Part shown: positions 57,474 through 64,000 of the stretch, piece after piece
Position numbering within the stretch: position 1 is the first letter of the stretch
Layout of the letters: each line of letters starts with the position of its first letter
Origin: Acidimicrobiales bacterium
GTDB taxonomy: Bacteria > Actinomycetota > Acidimicrobiia > Acidimicrobiales > Aldehydirespiratoraceae
Length of the DNA: 64,000 nt
Reading direction: 5' to 3'
NCBI GenBank assembly: GCA_033344915.1
Contig: JAWPML010000001.1
Span: forward strand, 3,676,263-3,740,262
Notes under the pieces: generated by a model
The model's input: only the letters and a program-made list of their open reading frames with translations
Databases searched by the model: none
Told to the model about the DNA's origin: nothing
Translations under genes and position numbers: made by a program

Positions 57474-58447
57474 TCCTCGCCTGGCTCCATCGACGCGCCG
57501 AGGGGTGGCAGCGGTTCTGGTTCACCCCCACGTCGTCGAGCACGTTCGCGCTCATGCGCACGCTGCTCGGCGTGTCGTGCTTCGGCTGGGCGCTCTCGAT
57601 CCTCCCCGACCTGCGCACCTTCTACTTCGACGACGGCCTGCTGCCGGAGCCGTTCTACCGGGACAACCGCTACGGGCTGTTCCAGTGGTTCACCGGCGAC
57701 ACCGCGGTGGTGGTCGTCTGGTGCCTGCTGGTGGTCGCCTCGCTCTCGCTCGCAGCCGGTCGGCTCACGCGGCTCGGTGCGCCGGTGCTCTGGTTGATGC
57801 TGATGACGATGCAGCAGGGCGCCGGGACCGTCCTCAACGCGGGTGACGGTCTGCTGCGGATCTGGACGGCCTACTTCGCCCTCTTCGCCCTCTTCACCCC
57901 GAACCGCTTTCTCGACGCGCCCCTGCTCGGCGAACGCACACCCGCCGGCCGGCGGTGGCCTCTCGCGCCGACCTGGTTGGTGCGCCTCGCCCAGATCCAG
58001 CTCACGATCATCTACCCGGCGACGATCATCGCGAAGCTGGAAGGTGACACCTGGCGGGAGGGCACAGCATCGCTCTACGCGCTCGGCCTCGTCGACTTCG
58101 AGCGCTTCTGGGTGCCGGCCTTCGTGCGCGAGAACCTCGCGGTCGGCAACGTCATGACCTACTTCACGGTCGCCGTCGAGCTCTCGATCCCGTTCCTGTT
58201 GTGGACCCGCCGCACGCGCTGGCTGGGTCTCGCCGCGGGCCTGGCCATGCACATCGGGTTCGACTACACGATGCGGCTCGGCTTCTTCTTCCCGGCGATG
58301 CTCGTCGGCTACGTCGCGTTCGTCCGGCCCGAGGAGATCGAGCGGTTCGTGCGTCGCGCCGGCCGCTGGGTCCGCCGCAGCCGCGGGGGTTCACGTCCAG
58401 AGACGGTCGAGCACGTCGCGCCAGAGCTGAGTGGTCAGCGCCAGTGA
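57470..58447 (+). CDS. HTTM (VKGC-like) domain integral membrane protein
   Basis: This 325-aa protein has about eight membrane segments. The family start FTPTSSSTFALMRTLLGVSC and middle WTAYFALFALFTPNR resemble the HTTM domain shared with vitamin K-dependent gamma-carboxylase, whose bacterial role is mostly unknown. AMHIGFDYTMRLGFFFPAM lies near the C-terminus. It is coupled to the upstream membrane protein. Its 3' end overlaps the convergent M20 peptidase gene by 57 bp, more than is normal here. Confidence 0.85.
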   Translation: MILAWLHRRAEGWQRFWFTPTSSSTFALMRTLLGVSCFGWALSILPDLRTFYFDDGLLPEPFYRDNRYGLFQWFTGDTAVVVVWCLLVVASLSLAAGRLTRLGAPVLWLMLMTMQQGAGTVLNAGDGLLRIWTAYFALFALFTPNRFLDAPLLGERTPAGRRWPLAPTWLVRLAQIQLTIIYPATIIAKLEGDTWREGTASLYALGLVDFERFWVPAFVRENLAVGNVMTYFTVAVELSIPFLLWTRRTRWLGLAAGLAMHIGFDYTMRLGFFFPAMLVGYVAFVRPEEIERFVRRAGRWVRRSRGGSRPETVEHVAPELSGQRQ

Positions 58448-59767
58448 CTCCACGTCGATGCGTTCGTTGTGGCCGTGGAAGCGGTTGAGGAACTCCTCGA
58501 GCGGAATGCCACTGCTGAGGAGTCCGGCGCCGTAGGCCACGGTGCCCTTGCGCCGGAAGTAGCGGGCGTCGGTCGCGCCGGTCACGAGGCTCGGCACGAC
58601 CCGGGCATCGGGGTAGGCCATGCGGATCGCGTCGCTCAGCGCGTCCCACAGCGGCGTGTCGGTGGGTGACCCGGGGTCCGCATCGTGCATCGTGGGGTAG
58701 ACGTTCTCGATCTCGACGGACGGCAGGAGGTCCGGGCCGATGATCTCCCGCAGGGCGCGGTCGACGTCGTCCTGGGTCTCGCCCGGGAGCAGGCGGACGT
58801 CGACATAGAGCTCGGCGCGGTCGGCGACGATGTTCGTCTTGGAGCCGGCGTCGAGCAGATTCGGGCTGAACGTCATGTGGCAGCACGAGTGGGTGTTGCG
58901 AGCCAGGTCAGGCGGTAGCGCCGCGAGCGCGTCGGTCACCCGGCCGGGGTCCAGCAGGGCGGCTTCGGTCTCGGCGGGCAGGTCGAGGGCGCGGACCCGG
59001 TCGGTGAACATCTCGTCGATGCGGGGCGTGATGTGGGCGTCGGCCACCCGGCTCACGATCGCCGCGGCCTTCACGAGGGCGTTGTCGGTCGCGTACGGCA
59101 TCGACCCGTGGCCCGGCGTGCCGTGCACGGTGATGCGGCGCCCGCCGAGCCCCTTCTCGCTGTTCGTCACGAGCACCGTCGTGCCGTCGCGGCCGTGGGT
59201 CGGCGTGCCGCCGTACTCGCTGAGCAGATAGTCGCACTGCACGAGGTCCCAGTTGCGGTGCACGATCGGCCCGGCCCCGAGCAGCCCGCCGGCCTCCTCG
59301 TCCGCGACGGCGAAGTACACGATGTCGCCGGGATAGCGGATGCCCGAGCGCACGACGTCGCGGAACGCGACCAGCATCGAGGATGTGAGGTTGAGCATGT
59401 CGACTGCGCCGCGTCCCCAGACCTCCTGCACGCCATCGGCGTCGGCGATCAGCTCGCCGCCGAAGGGATCGTTGCGCCACCCCTCGGGGGTCACCGGGAC
59501 CACGTCGGTGTGTCCCATGAGACAGAGCGCCGGTGCGTCGGGATCGGTGCCCTCGTAGCGGGCGACGAGTGAGCTGCGGCCGGGCGCACCCTCGATCATC
59601 TCGATGTCGAGTCCGAGACCGTCCAGCTCGTCGCGCAGGAGTCGCGCGCTGATCTCCTCCTGGCCGCTCTCGGGCGTGCCGTCGTTCACGCACTGGTTGC
59701 GGATCAGCTGTTGGAGCAGCTCGACGGTTTCACCGGTGAGCGAGTCGGGCGCGGCCATGGCCGCCAT
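58391..59767 (-). CDS. M20/M25/M40 family metallopeptidase
   Basis: This 458-aa zinc hydrolase has the metal-binding motif LCLMGHTDVVPVTP (~82-95), WGRGAVDMLN (~118; bridging Asp), VADEEAGG (catalytic Glu pair) and GTPGHGSMPYATDN in the dimerisation domain. It should hydrolyse a dipeptide, acylated amino acid or related amide. It starts at ATG 59767; a second ATG three codons later is equally possible. It is convergent with the HTTM gene. Confidence 0.9.
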   Translation of the reverse strand: MAAMAAPDSLTGETVELLQQLIRNQCVNDGTPESGQEEISARLLRDELDGLGLDIEMIEGAPGRSSLVARYEGTDPDAPALCLMGHTDVVPVTPEGWRNDPFGGELIADADGVQEVWGRGAVDMLNLTSSMLVAFRDVVRSGIRYPGDIVYFAVADEEAGGLLGAGPIVHRNWDLVQCDYLLSEYGGTPTHGRDGTTVLVTNSEKGLGGRRITVHGTPGHGSMPYATDNALVKAAAIVSRVADAHITPRIDEMFTDRVRALDLPAETEAALLDPGRVTDALAALPPDLARNTHSCCHMTFSPNLLDAGSKTNIVADRAELYVDVRLLPGETQDDVDRALREIIGPDLLPSVEIENVYPTMHDADPGSPTDTPLWDALSDAIRMAYPDARVVPSLVTGATDARYFRRKGTVAYGAGLLSSGIPLEEFLNRFHGHNERIDVESLALTTQLWRDVLDRLWT

Positions 59768-59797
59768 CTTCGCCCAGCGCCGGTCGGCGTGCCCGGT

Positions 59798-60304
59798 CTA
59801 CGCGAGCGCGGCAACCACGGCGTCGCCGTGCTTGCGGTGCACCTTGGCGACGCCGAAGCCCACCTCCGCGCCGGTGTCGAGCGTCAGCACGATCTCCGCC
59901 ATCGTCTGGCCGAAGACCTTCGTCTCGCCCATCGAGACGGCGCCGATGCGATCACGGCCGATCGCCGCGGTCAGCTCCTTCGGCTTCCCGAACGCGTTGA
60001 CGGCGAACAGGGCGACCCGCTGATCGGTGACCGCGAGCAGCACCTGGCTGGCGTTGCCGACGTCCAGACCCGCTTCGGCCCGCTCGTCCCGCCCGGCGTC
60101 GCCGACGCCCTCACCGGCCCGGCTGCCGAGGACCGCGCCGACTCCGGCCGCGGCCGGCGCGACGGTTCCGCCGACGACGGCACCGGCCGCGCCGAGGATC
60201 ACCTCGTTGACGGCACCACGGGGCATGGCCTTCGTCGCTGCGAGGATCGTCTCGCCCGTGTCGAGCATGGCGGCGCACTGCTTGGTCATCTTCGCGGTGT
60301 TCAT
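59798..60304 (-). CDS. Hypothetical protein with PH-like C-terminal part
   Basis: This 168-aa protein has an N-terminal helical piece (MTKQCAAMLDTGETILAATK), a Gly/Ala-rich hydrophobic stretch (GAAGAVVGGTVAPAAAGVGA, ~35-54) and then beta strands resembling bacterial PH/YokE-type domains (VLLAVTDQRVALFAVN; IGRDRIGAVSMGETK). No catalytic motif. The ATG at 60304 is chosen because GGGAGGG lies upstream. It lies between the M20 and epimerase genes on the same strand. Confidence 0.65.
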   Translation of the reverse strand: MNTAKMTKQCAAMLDTGETILAATKAMPRGAVNEVILGAAGAVVGGTVAPAAAGVGAVLGSRAGEGVGDAGRDERAEAGLDVGNASQVLLAVTDQRVALFAVNAFGKPKELTAAIGRDRIGAVSMGETKVFGQTMAEIVLTLDTGAEVGFGVAKVHRKHGDAVVAALA

Positions 60305-60352
60305 GGCCCTCCCATCGGCAGGCGCACCCACGACATGAAACCCTGAGCAGCG

Positions 60353-61279
60353 TCAGGTGTCATCGCGGATTGCGTCGGGATACCGGGTCTCCAGCGCGGC
60401 CCGCACGCCGTCGCGCCAGGTGACCGCGCACGGCCCGGCGAGCTCGCGGCGCTTGGTGGTGTCGGCCGCGTGCGTGTGGAAGAGCAGATGGTCGGACTCG
60501 GTGAACGTCATCGAGAGGCCGGTCAAGTCTTCGAGATGGGCGATGATCTCCTCGAGGGTGACCACCTCGTCGCCGGCGAGATTGACTGCGGGCGCGCCGA
60601 CGGCCGCGTGGGCGAGGAGCCCCTGCACCTGGGCGACGATGTCGTCCTCGTGGATCGGCGACGCGTAGGCGTCCTGCCCCGCGATCTTCTGGTACGGCAT
60701 CCCGGCCTTCATGAACTCGTGGAACACCATCGGCAGGCCGCCGTGGCCCGACGTGCCGTAGGCGACGTTGAGTCGAGCCATGATCGTCGGCAGCCCGAGT
60801 TCGCGGGACTGGAACCGCACGACGGCCTCACTCGCGAGCTTGCTCATGCCGTAGTGCGGCGCGTAGGGCGTGGTGCCGCCGAGGTCGTCGTCCTCCGCAT
60901 AGAGGGCAGCGGGGTCGTCCTTGTCGCGATAGACGCTCGAGCTGGACATGTGGAAGAACGCCGTCGCATCGCGGTAGCGCCGCATGAGGAAGCCGGCGCC
61001 GTCGGCGTTGATCCGCAGCGCGTCGTCGGGGGTCTTGGGGTCGTTGTTGACGGCGCAATGGATGACGTAGTCCACGGCGGGGAGGTGGTCGAGATCCGGA
61101 TCGCCGAGGGTGAACACGGCCGTGCGGATGCCCTGGGCCTCGAGTTCGGCCTTCGCGGTGGGGTCGGTGAAGCGGGCGCCGGCCCACACCTCGTTGCCGG
61201 CGCGCTGCAGCGCCTCGGCGATCGGCCGCGCGACCTGACCCGTCGCCCCGGTGACCAGAATCCGTTCGCCTTCGAGCAT
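60353..61279 (-). CDS. NAD(P)-dependent epimerase/dehydratase (extended SDR)
   Basis: This 308-aa protein has the Rossmann motif VTGATGQVARPIAEAL (~8-23), catalytic Ser/Tyr/Lys as MSSSSVY and HYGMSKLASE, and a C-terminal substrate-binding part. It likely acts on a sugar nucleotide or a CoA/lipid alcohol; specificity unknown. A strong ribosome site (GAGGAGG) lies before ATG 61279 and TAGGGT at 61302-61307 is a possible -10. Divergent from the dienelactone hydrolase, 70 bp apart. Confidence 0.88.
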   Translation of the reverse strand: MLEGERILVTGATGQVARPIAEALQRAGNEVWAGARFTDPTAKAELEAQGIRTAVFTLGDPDLDHLPAVDYVIHCAVNNDPKTPDDALRINADGAGFLMRRYRDATAFFHMSSSSVYRDKDDPAALYAEDDDLGGTTPYAPHYGMSKLASEAVVRFQSRELGLPTIMARLNVAYGTSGHGGLPMVFHEFMKAGMPYQKIAGQDAYASPIHEDDIVAQVQGLLAHAAVGAPAVNLAGDEVVTLEEIIAHLEDLTGLSMTFTESDHLLFHTHAADTTKRRELAGPCAVTWRDGVRAALETRYPDAIRDDT

Positions 61280-61349
61280 GTGTCCTCCTCGTTGCGGCCG
61301 GACCCTACTCCGGCTGCGGGCGCGCGATCTTCGTGGCAGGATCGCGTCC

Positions 61350-62036
61350 ATGAGCGACGTTTCGTTTCCCGTCAACGGCACCACGGCCGCCGGCCACCTG
61401 GCGATTCCCGAGAGCGGCTCCGGCCCCGGGGTGATCGTGATCCAGGAGTGGTGGGGCCTCAACGACCAGATCCGGAGAGTGGCCGATCGCCTCGCCGCGG
61501 CCGGCCTCGTCGCCCTCGCGCCCGACCTGTACCACGGCGAGTTGGCCGGCCACGACGAGATGGACAAGGCGGGTGAGCTGATGACCACGCTCCCGCCGGA
61601 GCGCGCCGCCCGCGACATGAGCGGTGCCGTCGACTACCTGCTCGAGCACGACGCCGTGTCCTCCTCGGGCGTCGGGGTCGTCGGGTTCTGCATGGGCGGG
61701 ATGCTGACGATGATGTTGGCCGCCCAGCGCGGCGACGCGGTGCAGGCCGCCGTGCCCTTCTACGGATTCCCGTCGGGTGACGGCGAACCGGACTGGTCGG
61801 GCCTCACCGCGGTGGTGCGGGGCCACATGTCGGCCGACGACGCGTTCTTCCCCGCCGATGCGGCCCGGGACCTTGCCGCGCGCCTCCGGGCGGATGGCAA
61901 GGACGTGGAGTTCGCCATCCACGACGCGGGCCACGCGTTCATGAACGAGGAGAACGCCCTCGGCTCCCACGACGCGGCGCTGGCGGCCGAGCTCTGGCCC
62001 CAGGTGATCGATTTCCTGCGCGACAACGTCAGCTGA
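61350..62036 (+). CDS. Dienelactone hydrolase family protein
   Basis: This 228-aa alpha/beta hydrolase carries IVIQEWWGLNDQIRRVADRL, the nucleophile motif VGFCMGGML (Cys ~111) and HDAGHAFMNE (catalytic His), the Cys-His-Asp set of dienelactone hydrolases. It may open lactones from aromatic degradation, but the family is broader. CAGGAT 7 nt before ATG 61350 is a possible -10. Its end overlaps the convergent P450 by 8 bp. Confidence 0.9.
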   Translation: MSDVSFPVNGTTAAGHLAIPESGSGPGVIVIQEWWGLNDQIRRVADRLAAAGLVALAPDLYHGELAGHDEMDKAGELMTTLPPERAARDMSGAVDYLLEHDAVSSSGVGVVGFCMGGMLTMMLAAQRGDAVQAAVPFYGFPSGDGEPDWSGLTAVVRGHMSADDAFFPADAARDLAARLRADGKDVEFAIHDAGHAFMNEENALGSHDAALAAELWPQVIDFLRDNVS

Positions 62037-63246
62037 CGTCGTAGCGGATCCGCATCTCCTTGATCCCGTTGATCAGGTTGGAGTGCAGACGGCGAGGCGG
62101 CGCTTCGAGTTCGACGTTCTCGATCGTCCCCAGCAGTTCGGTGAAGAGCAGCCGGAGCGAGAGCCGGGCCAGGTTCGCGCCGAGGCAGAAGTGCTCGCCG
62201 ATGCCGAACGACTGCTGCGGGTTCGGCGAGCGGTCGATGCGGAACGTGTGGGGGTCGTCGAACACGGCCGGGTCACGGTTCGACCCGGCGTACCACATCA
62301 GCACCTTGTCGCCCTCGGCGATCGCCTGATCCCCGATCGTGGTGTCGGCCGTCGCGGTGCGGCGGAAATGGTGGATCGGTGGCTCCCAGCGGAGGATCTC
62401 CTCGACGGCGCCCGGCATCAGTCCGGGGTCGGCGACCAGACGGTTCCACGCGTCCGGGTGTTGGAGCAGCGTGTGGAGCCCGTGGGAGCTCGCCGTGCGG
62501 GTCGTCTCGTTGCCGGCGACGATGAGGAACATGAAGAACAGCGTGTACTCCATGTCGGTGAGCTTCTGCCCGTCGACCTCGGCTTCGAGCAGCATGCTGG
62601 TGAGACTGCCCGTCGGGTTGGCCCGCTCCCGCGCCGCCATCTCGTTCGCGTAGCCGAAGATCTCGACCGAGGCGTTCATCGATGTCTCCGCGGTCGGGGC
62701 GACCTCGGGATCCTGGTCGTCGATCAGGGCGTGGCTGAGCTCGTAGAGCCGGAAACGGTCGGACTCGGGCACGCCCATGAGCTCGCTGATCGACCACATC
62801 GGGATGAGCGCGGCGACATCGGTCACGAAGTCGCAGCTGTTGCGGTCGCGGAGCTCGCCGACCACTCGGGCGGTCTCGGCCCGCAGTGACTCCTCGAGCT
62901 GGCCGATCATCTTGGGCGTGAAGGCCTTGGCCACGATGTTGCGGAACGCCCGATGCTCCGGCGGATCCATCCCGATGATGATCATCCGCACCTGATCCAT
63001 GCTCTCCGGCTCGAGCCGTGTCGGCCCGCCGACCCAGTTCGAGAACTCGAGCGGCGACGTGGAAACACGGCGGACGTCCTCGTGGCGGACGATCGTCCAG
63101 AAGCCCGGTCCGTCGGACTCCTCGTGCCAGTGCACGGGCGAGTGGGTCCGCAGCCGATCGAGCCATTCGTGGGGTGCGGCCTGCTCCCACACGGAGGCAT
63201 CGGTGAGGTCGATGTCGCTGAGGTCCCGGATGTCGGTGGTGGTCAT
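62029..63246 (-). CDS. Cytochrome P450
   Basis: This 405-aa P450 has the I-helix AGNETTRTASSHG (~240-252), the ExxR EEILRW and the heme loop FGIGEHFCLGANLARL (Cys ~353). The LIPMWSISELMGVPESDR and C-terminal features resemble sterol/lipid-side-chain CYPs of actinomycetes, though substrate is not proven. A ferredoxin gene is not adjacent. It lies 4 nt downstream of a TetR gene on the same strand, so the two likely form an operon. Confidence 0.92.
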   Translation of the reverse strand: MTTTDIRDLSDIDLTDASVWEQAAPHEWLDRLRTHSPVHWHEESDGPGFWTIVRHEDVRRVSTSPLEFSNWVGGPTRLEPESMDQVRMIIIGMDPPEHRAFRNIVAKAFTPKMIGQLEESLRAETARVVGELRDRNSCDFVTDVAALIPMWSISELMGVPESDRFRLYELSHALIDDQDPEVAPTAETSMNASVEIFGYANEMAARERANPTGSLTSMLLEAEVDGQKLTDMEYTLFFMFLIVAGNETTRTASSHGLHTLLQHPDAWNRLVADPGLMPGAVEEILRWEPPIHHFRRTATADTTIGDQAIAEGDKVLMWYAGSNRDPAVFDDPHTFRIDRSPNPQQSFGIGEHFCLGANLARLSLRLLFTELLGTIENVELEAPPRRLHSNLINGIKEMRIRYDVS

Positions 63247-63250
63247 GGGG

Positions 63251-63850
63251 TCACGCTTTCGAGTGTGAGTCGGCGAGAAGGACAGGGACGAGGAACGACT
63301 CGACCATCGCCCGTTCCGACGCGGCGTCGCGTCCGGGCATGGCGAGCAGGGAGATGATCGATCGCAGGAGCCATTCGGCTCGGCGCTCGAGCTCCTCCTG
63401 GTCGAGGTGGGTCGGGCCGAGCTCGGTGAGCAGGCCGGCGGACATCGTCCGCAGCAGCTCGGAGTTCTGGCTGACCTTGATCGGGACGGCCATGTTCTCC
63501 GGCTCGAACCACTCCGACATGGCCGGGTCGTCTCGGACCGACGCGACACCGGCGATCACCCGGTCGGCGAGAGAGTTCGGCGCGCCGGCGCGGCGCTCCC
63601 CGGCGAGGTAGGCGGCGGTGCGTAGCGTCGCCCGGTGGACGAACGCGAGGTGCAGCGCTTCCTGGTTGGGGAAGTAGCGGTAGAGCGTGGCCCGCGAGCA
63701 ACCGGCCGCGGCGGCGACGTCCACCATGGTGGCCTTGGCCACGCCGAGTTCGGCGAAGGCACGCCCGGCGGCGTCGAGCAGGCGGTCGACGGCGACGTCC
63801 TCGTCCGCATGGCGAGGCCAGTGGCTGTCGGTGGTGCGCTTGTTGGACAC
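63251..63850 (-). CDS. TetR family transcriptional regulator
   Basis: This 199-aa regulator starts with GTG. HTH: VAKATMVDVAAAAGCSRATL then YRYFPNQEALHLAF (~37-70). It is upstream of and probably co-transcribed with the P450, and divergent from a crotonase gene only 22 bp away, so it may control both by one site. Ligand unknown. Confidence 0.92.
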   Translation of the reverse strand: MSNKRTTDSHWPRHADEDVAVDRLLDAAGRAFAELGVAKATMVDVAAAAGCSRATLYRYFPNQEALHLAFVHRATLRTAAYLAGERRAGAPNSLADRVIAGVASVRDDPAMSEWFEPENMAVPIKVSQNSELLRTMSAGLLTELGPTHLDQEELERRAEWLLRSIISLLAMPGRDAASERAMVESFLVPVLLADSHSKA

Positions 63851-63872
63851 TTCGCCTATTGTGCCTCACAAC

Positions 63873-64000
63873 ATGACTGACGCAAGAACCGACCTCATCC
63901 TGATCGACAAACCGCGGCCCCACACCACGGTCATCACCATGAATCGGCCCGAGCGGATGAACTCGATGGCGTTCGAGTTGATGGTGCCCCTGCACGAGGC
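63873..64000 (+). CDS. Enoyl-CoA hydratase/isomerase family protein, truncated by the window edge
   Basis: The first 42 codons are present: MTDARTDLILIDKPRPHTTV followed by ITMNRPERMNSMAFELMVPL, the crotonase N-terminal strand and CoA-binding Asn-Arg-Pro-Glu motif. The rest lies outside. It is divergent from TetR; the 22-bp gap means their promoters overlap. Confidence 0.8.
   Translation, partial: MTDARTDLILIDKPRPHTTVITMNRPERMNSMAFELMVPLHE

Overview
The window is about 70% GC, densely packed, and reads as ordinary chromosome of a high-GC actinomycete. I infer Actinomycetota, most likely Acidimicrobiia (Ilumatobacter-like). The reasons are lipoprotein signals with Thr- or Asp/Gly-rich linkers, many acyl-CoA, crotonase, CaiB, P450 and TetR genes, a Septum_form lipoprotein, and many starts that look leaderless (TANNNT 6-9 nt before ATG/GTG with no Shine-Dalgarno). 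I see no transposase, phage gene or CRISPR array. The lineage is an inference; no rRNA is present.

Layout. 1-5.3 kb: end of a TPR glycosyltransferase coupled to a sulfotransferase, a crotonase-TetR pair with a clear operator, and two uncharacterised proteins. 5.4-12.5 kb: tRNA-Ala(TGC), a Septum_form lipoprotein, an ACAD11-like acyl-CoA dehydrogenase, an OmpA-tailed lipoprotein, a PhyH dioxygenase, a solute-binding lipoprotein and a divergent glutamate-dehydrogenase-like protein, with a GGGGTCAGACCCC repeat between genes. 12.5-20.2 kb: a giant NHL/PQQ/Calx-beta secreted protein, a P450-ferredoxin pair under a tandem operator, a nested hairpin-repeat locus, and an operon of RF3, a small membrane protein and a TIMP-like protein. 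20.2-25.7 kb: a secreted protein, polyprenyl synthetase-xseB-xseA, and serB.

25.8-31.1 kb is the most notable part: four translationally coupled genes encoding a TPR-S/trypsin-like protease, a SLATT-type membrane protein, a 788-aa protein with a C-terminal mpaB/Lcp-like (DUF2236) oxygenase domain, and a small EACC1-like protein. This looks like a biological-conflict (immunity) cassette of unusual composition. A nucleotide-cyclase/NB-ARC/TPR regulator converges on it.

33.9-36.6 kb: an ECF sigma factor coupled to a PASTA/FG-GAP membrane protein and a small exported protein. 36.6-44.2 kb: an ABC exporter, a 1037-aa S15 hydrolase-esterase fusion, and the pncB-pncA NAD salvage pair with a membrane protein. 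44.2-50.7 kb: a Tat-exported protein, MarR and TetR regulators, two SRPBCC proteins, a crotonase, hisE-hisG, an SMP-30 protein and a LysE exporter. 50.7-64 kb: an SDR, a sulfotransferase-TesB fusion that looks like a stop-codon loss, CaiB, trmL, a methyltransferase, the second hairpin repeat, a DUF1214/HTTM operon, an M20 peptidase, an epimerase, a dienelactone hydrolase, a P450-TetR pair, and the start of another crotonase at the right edge.
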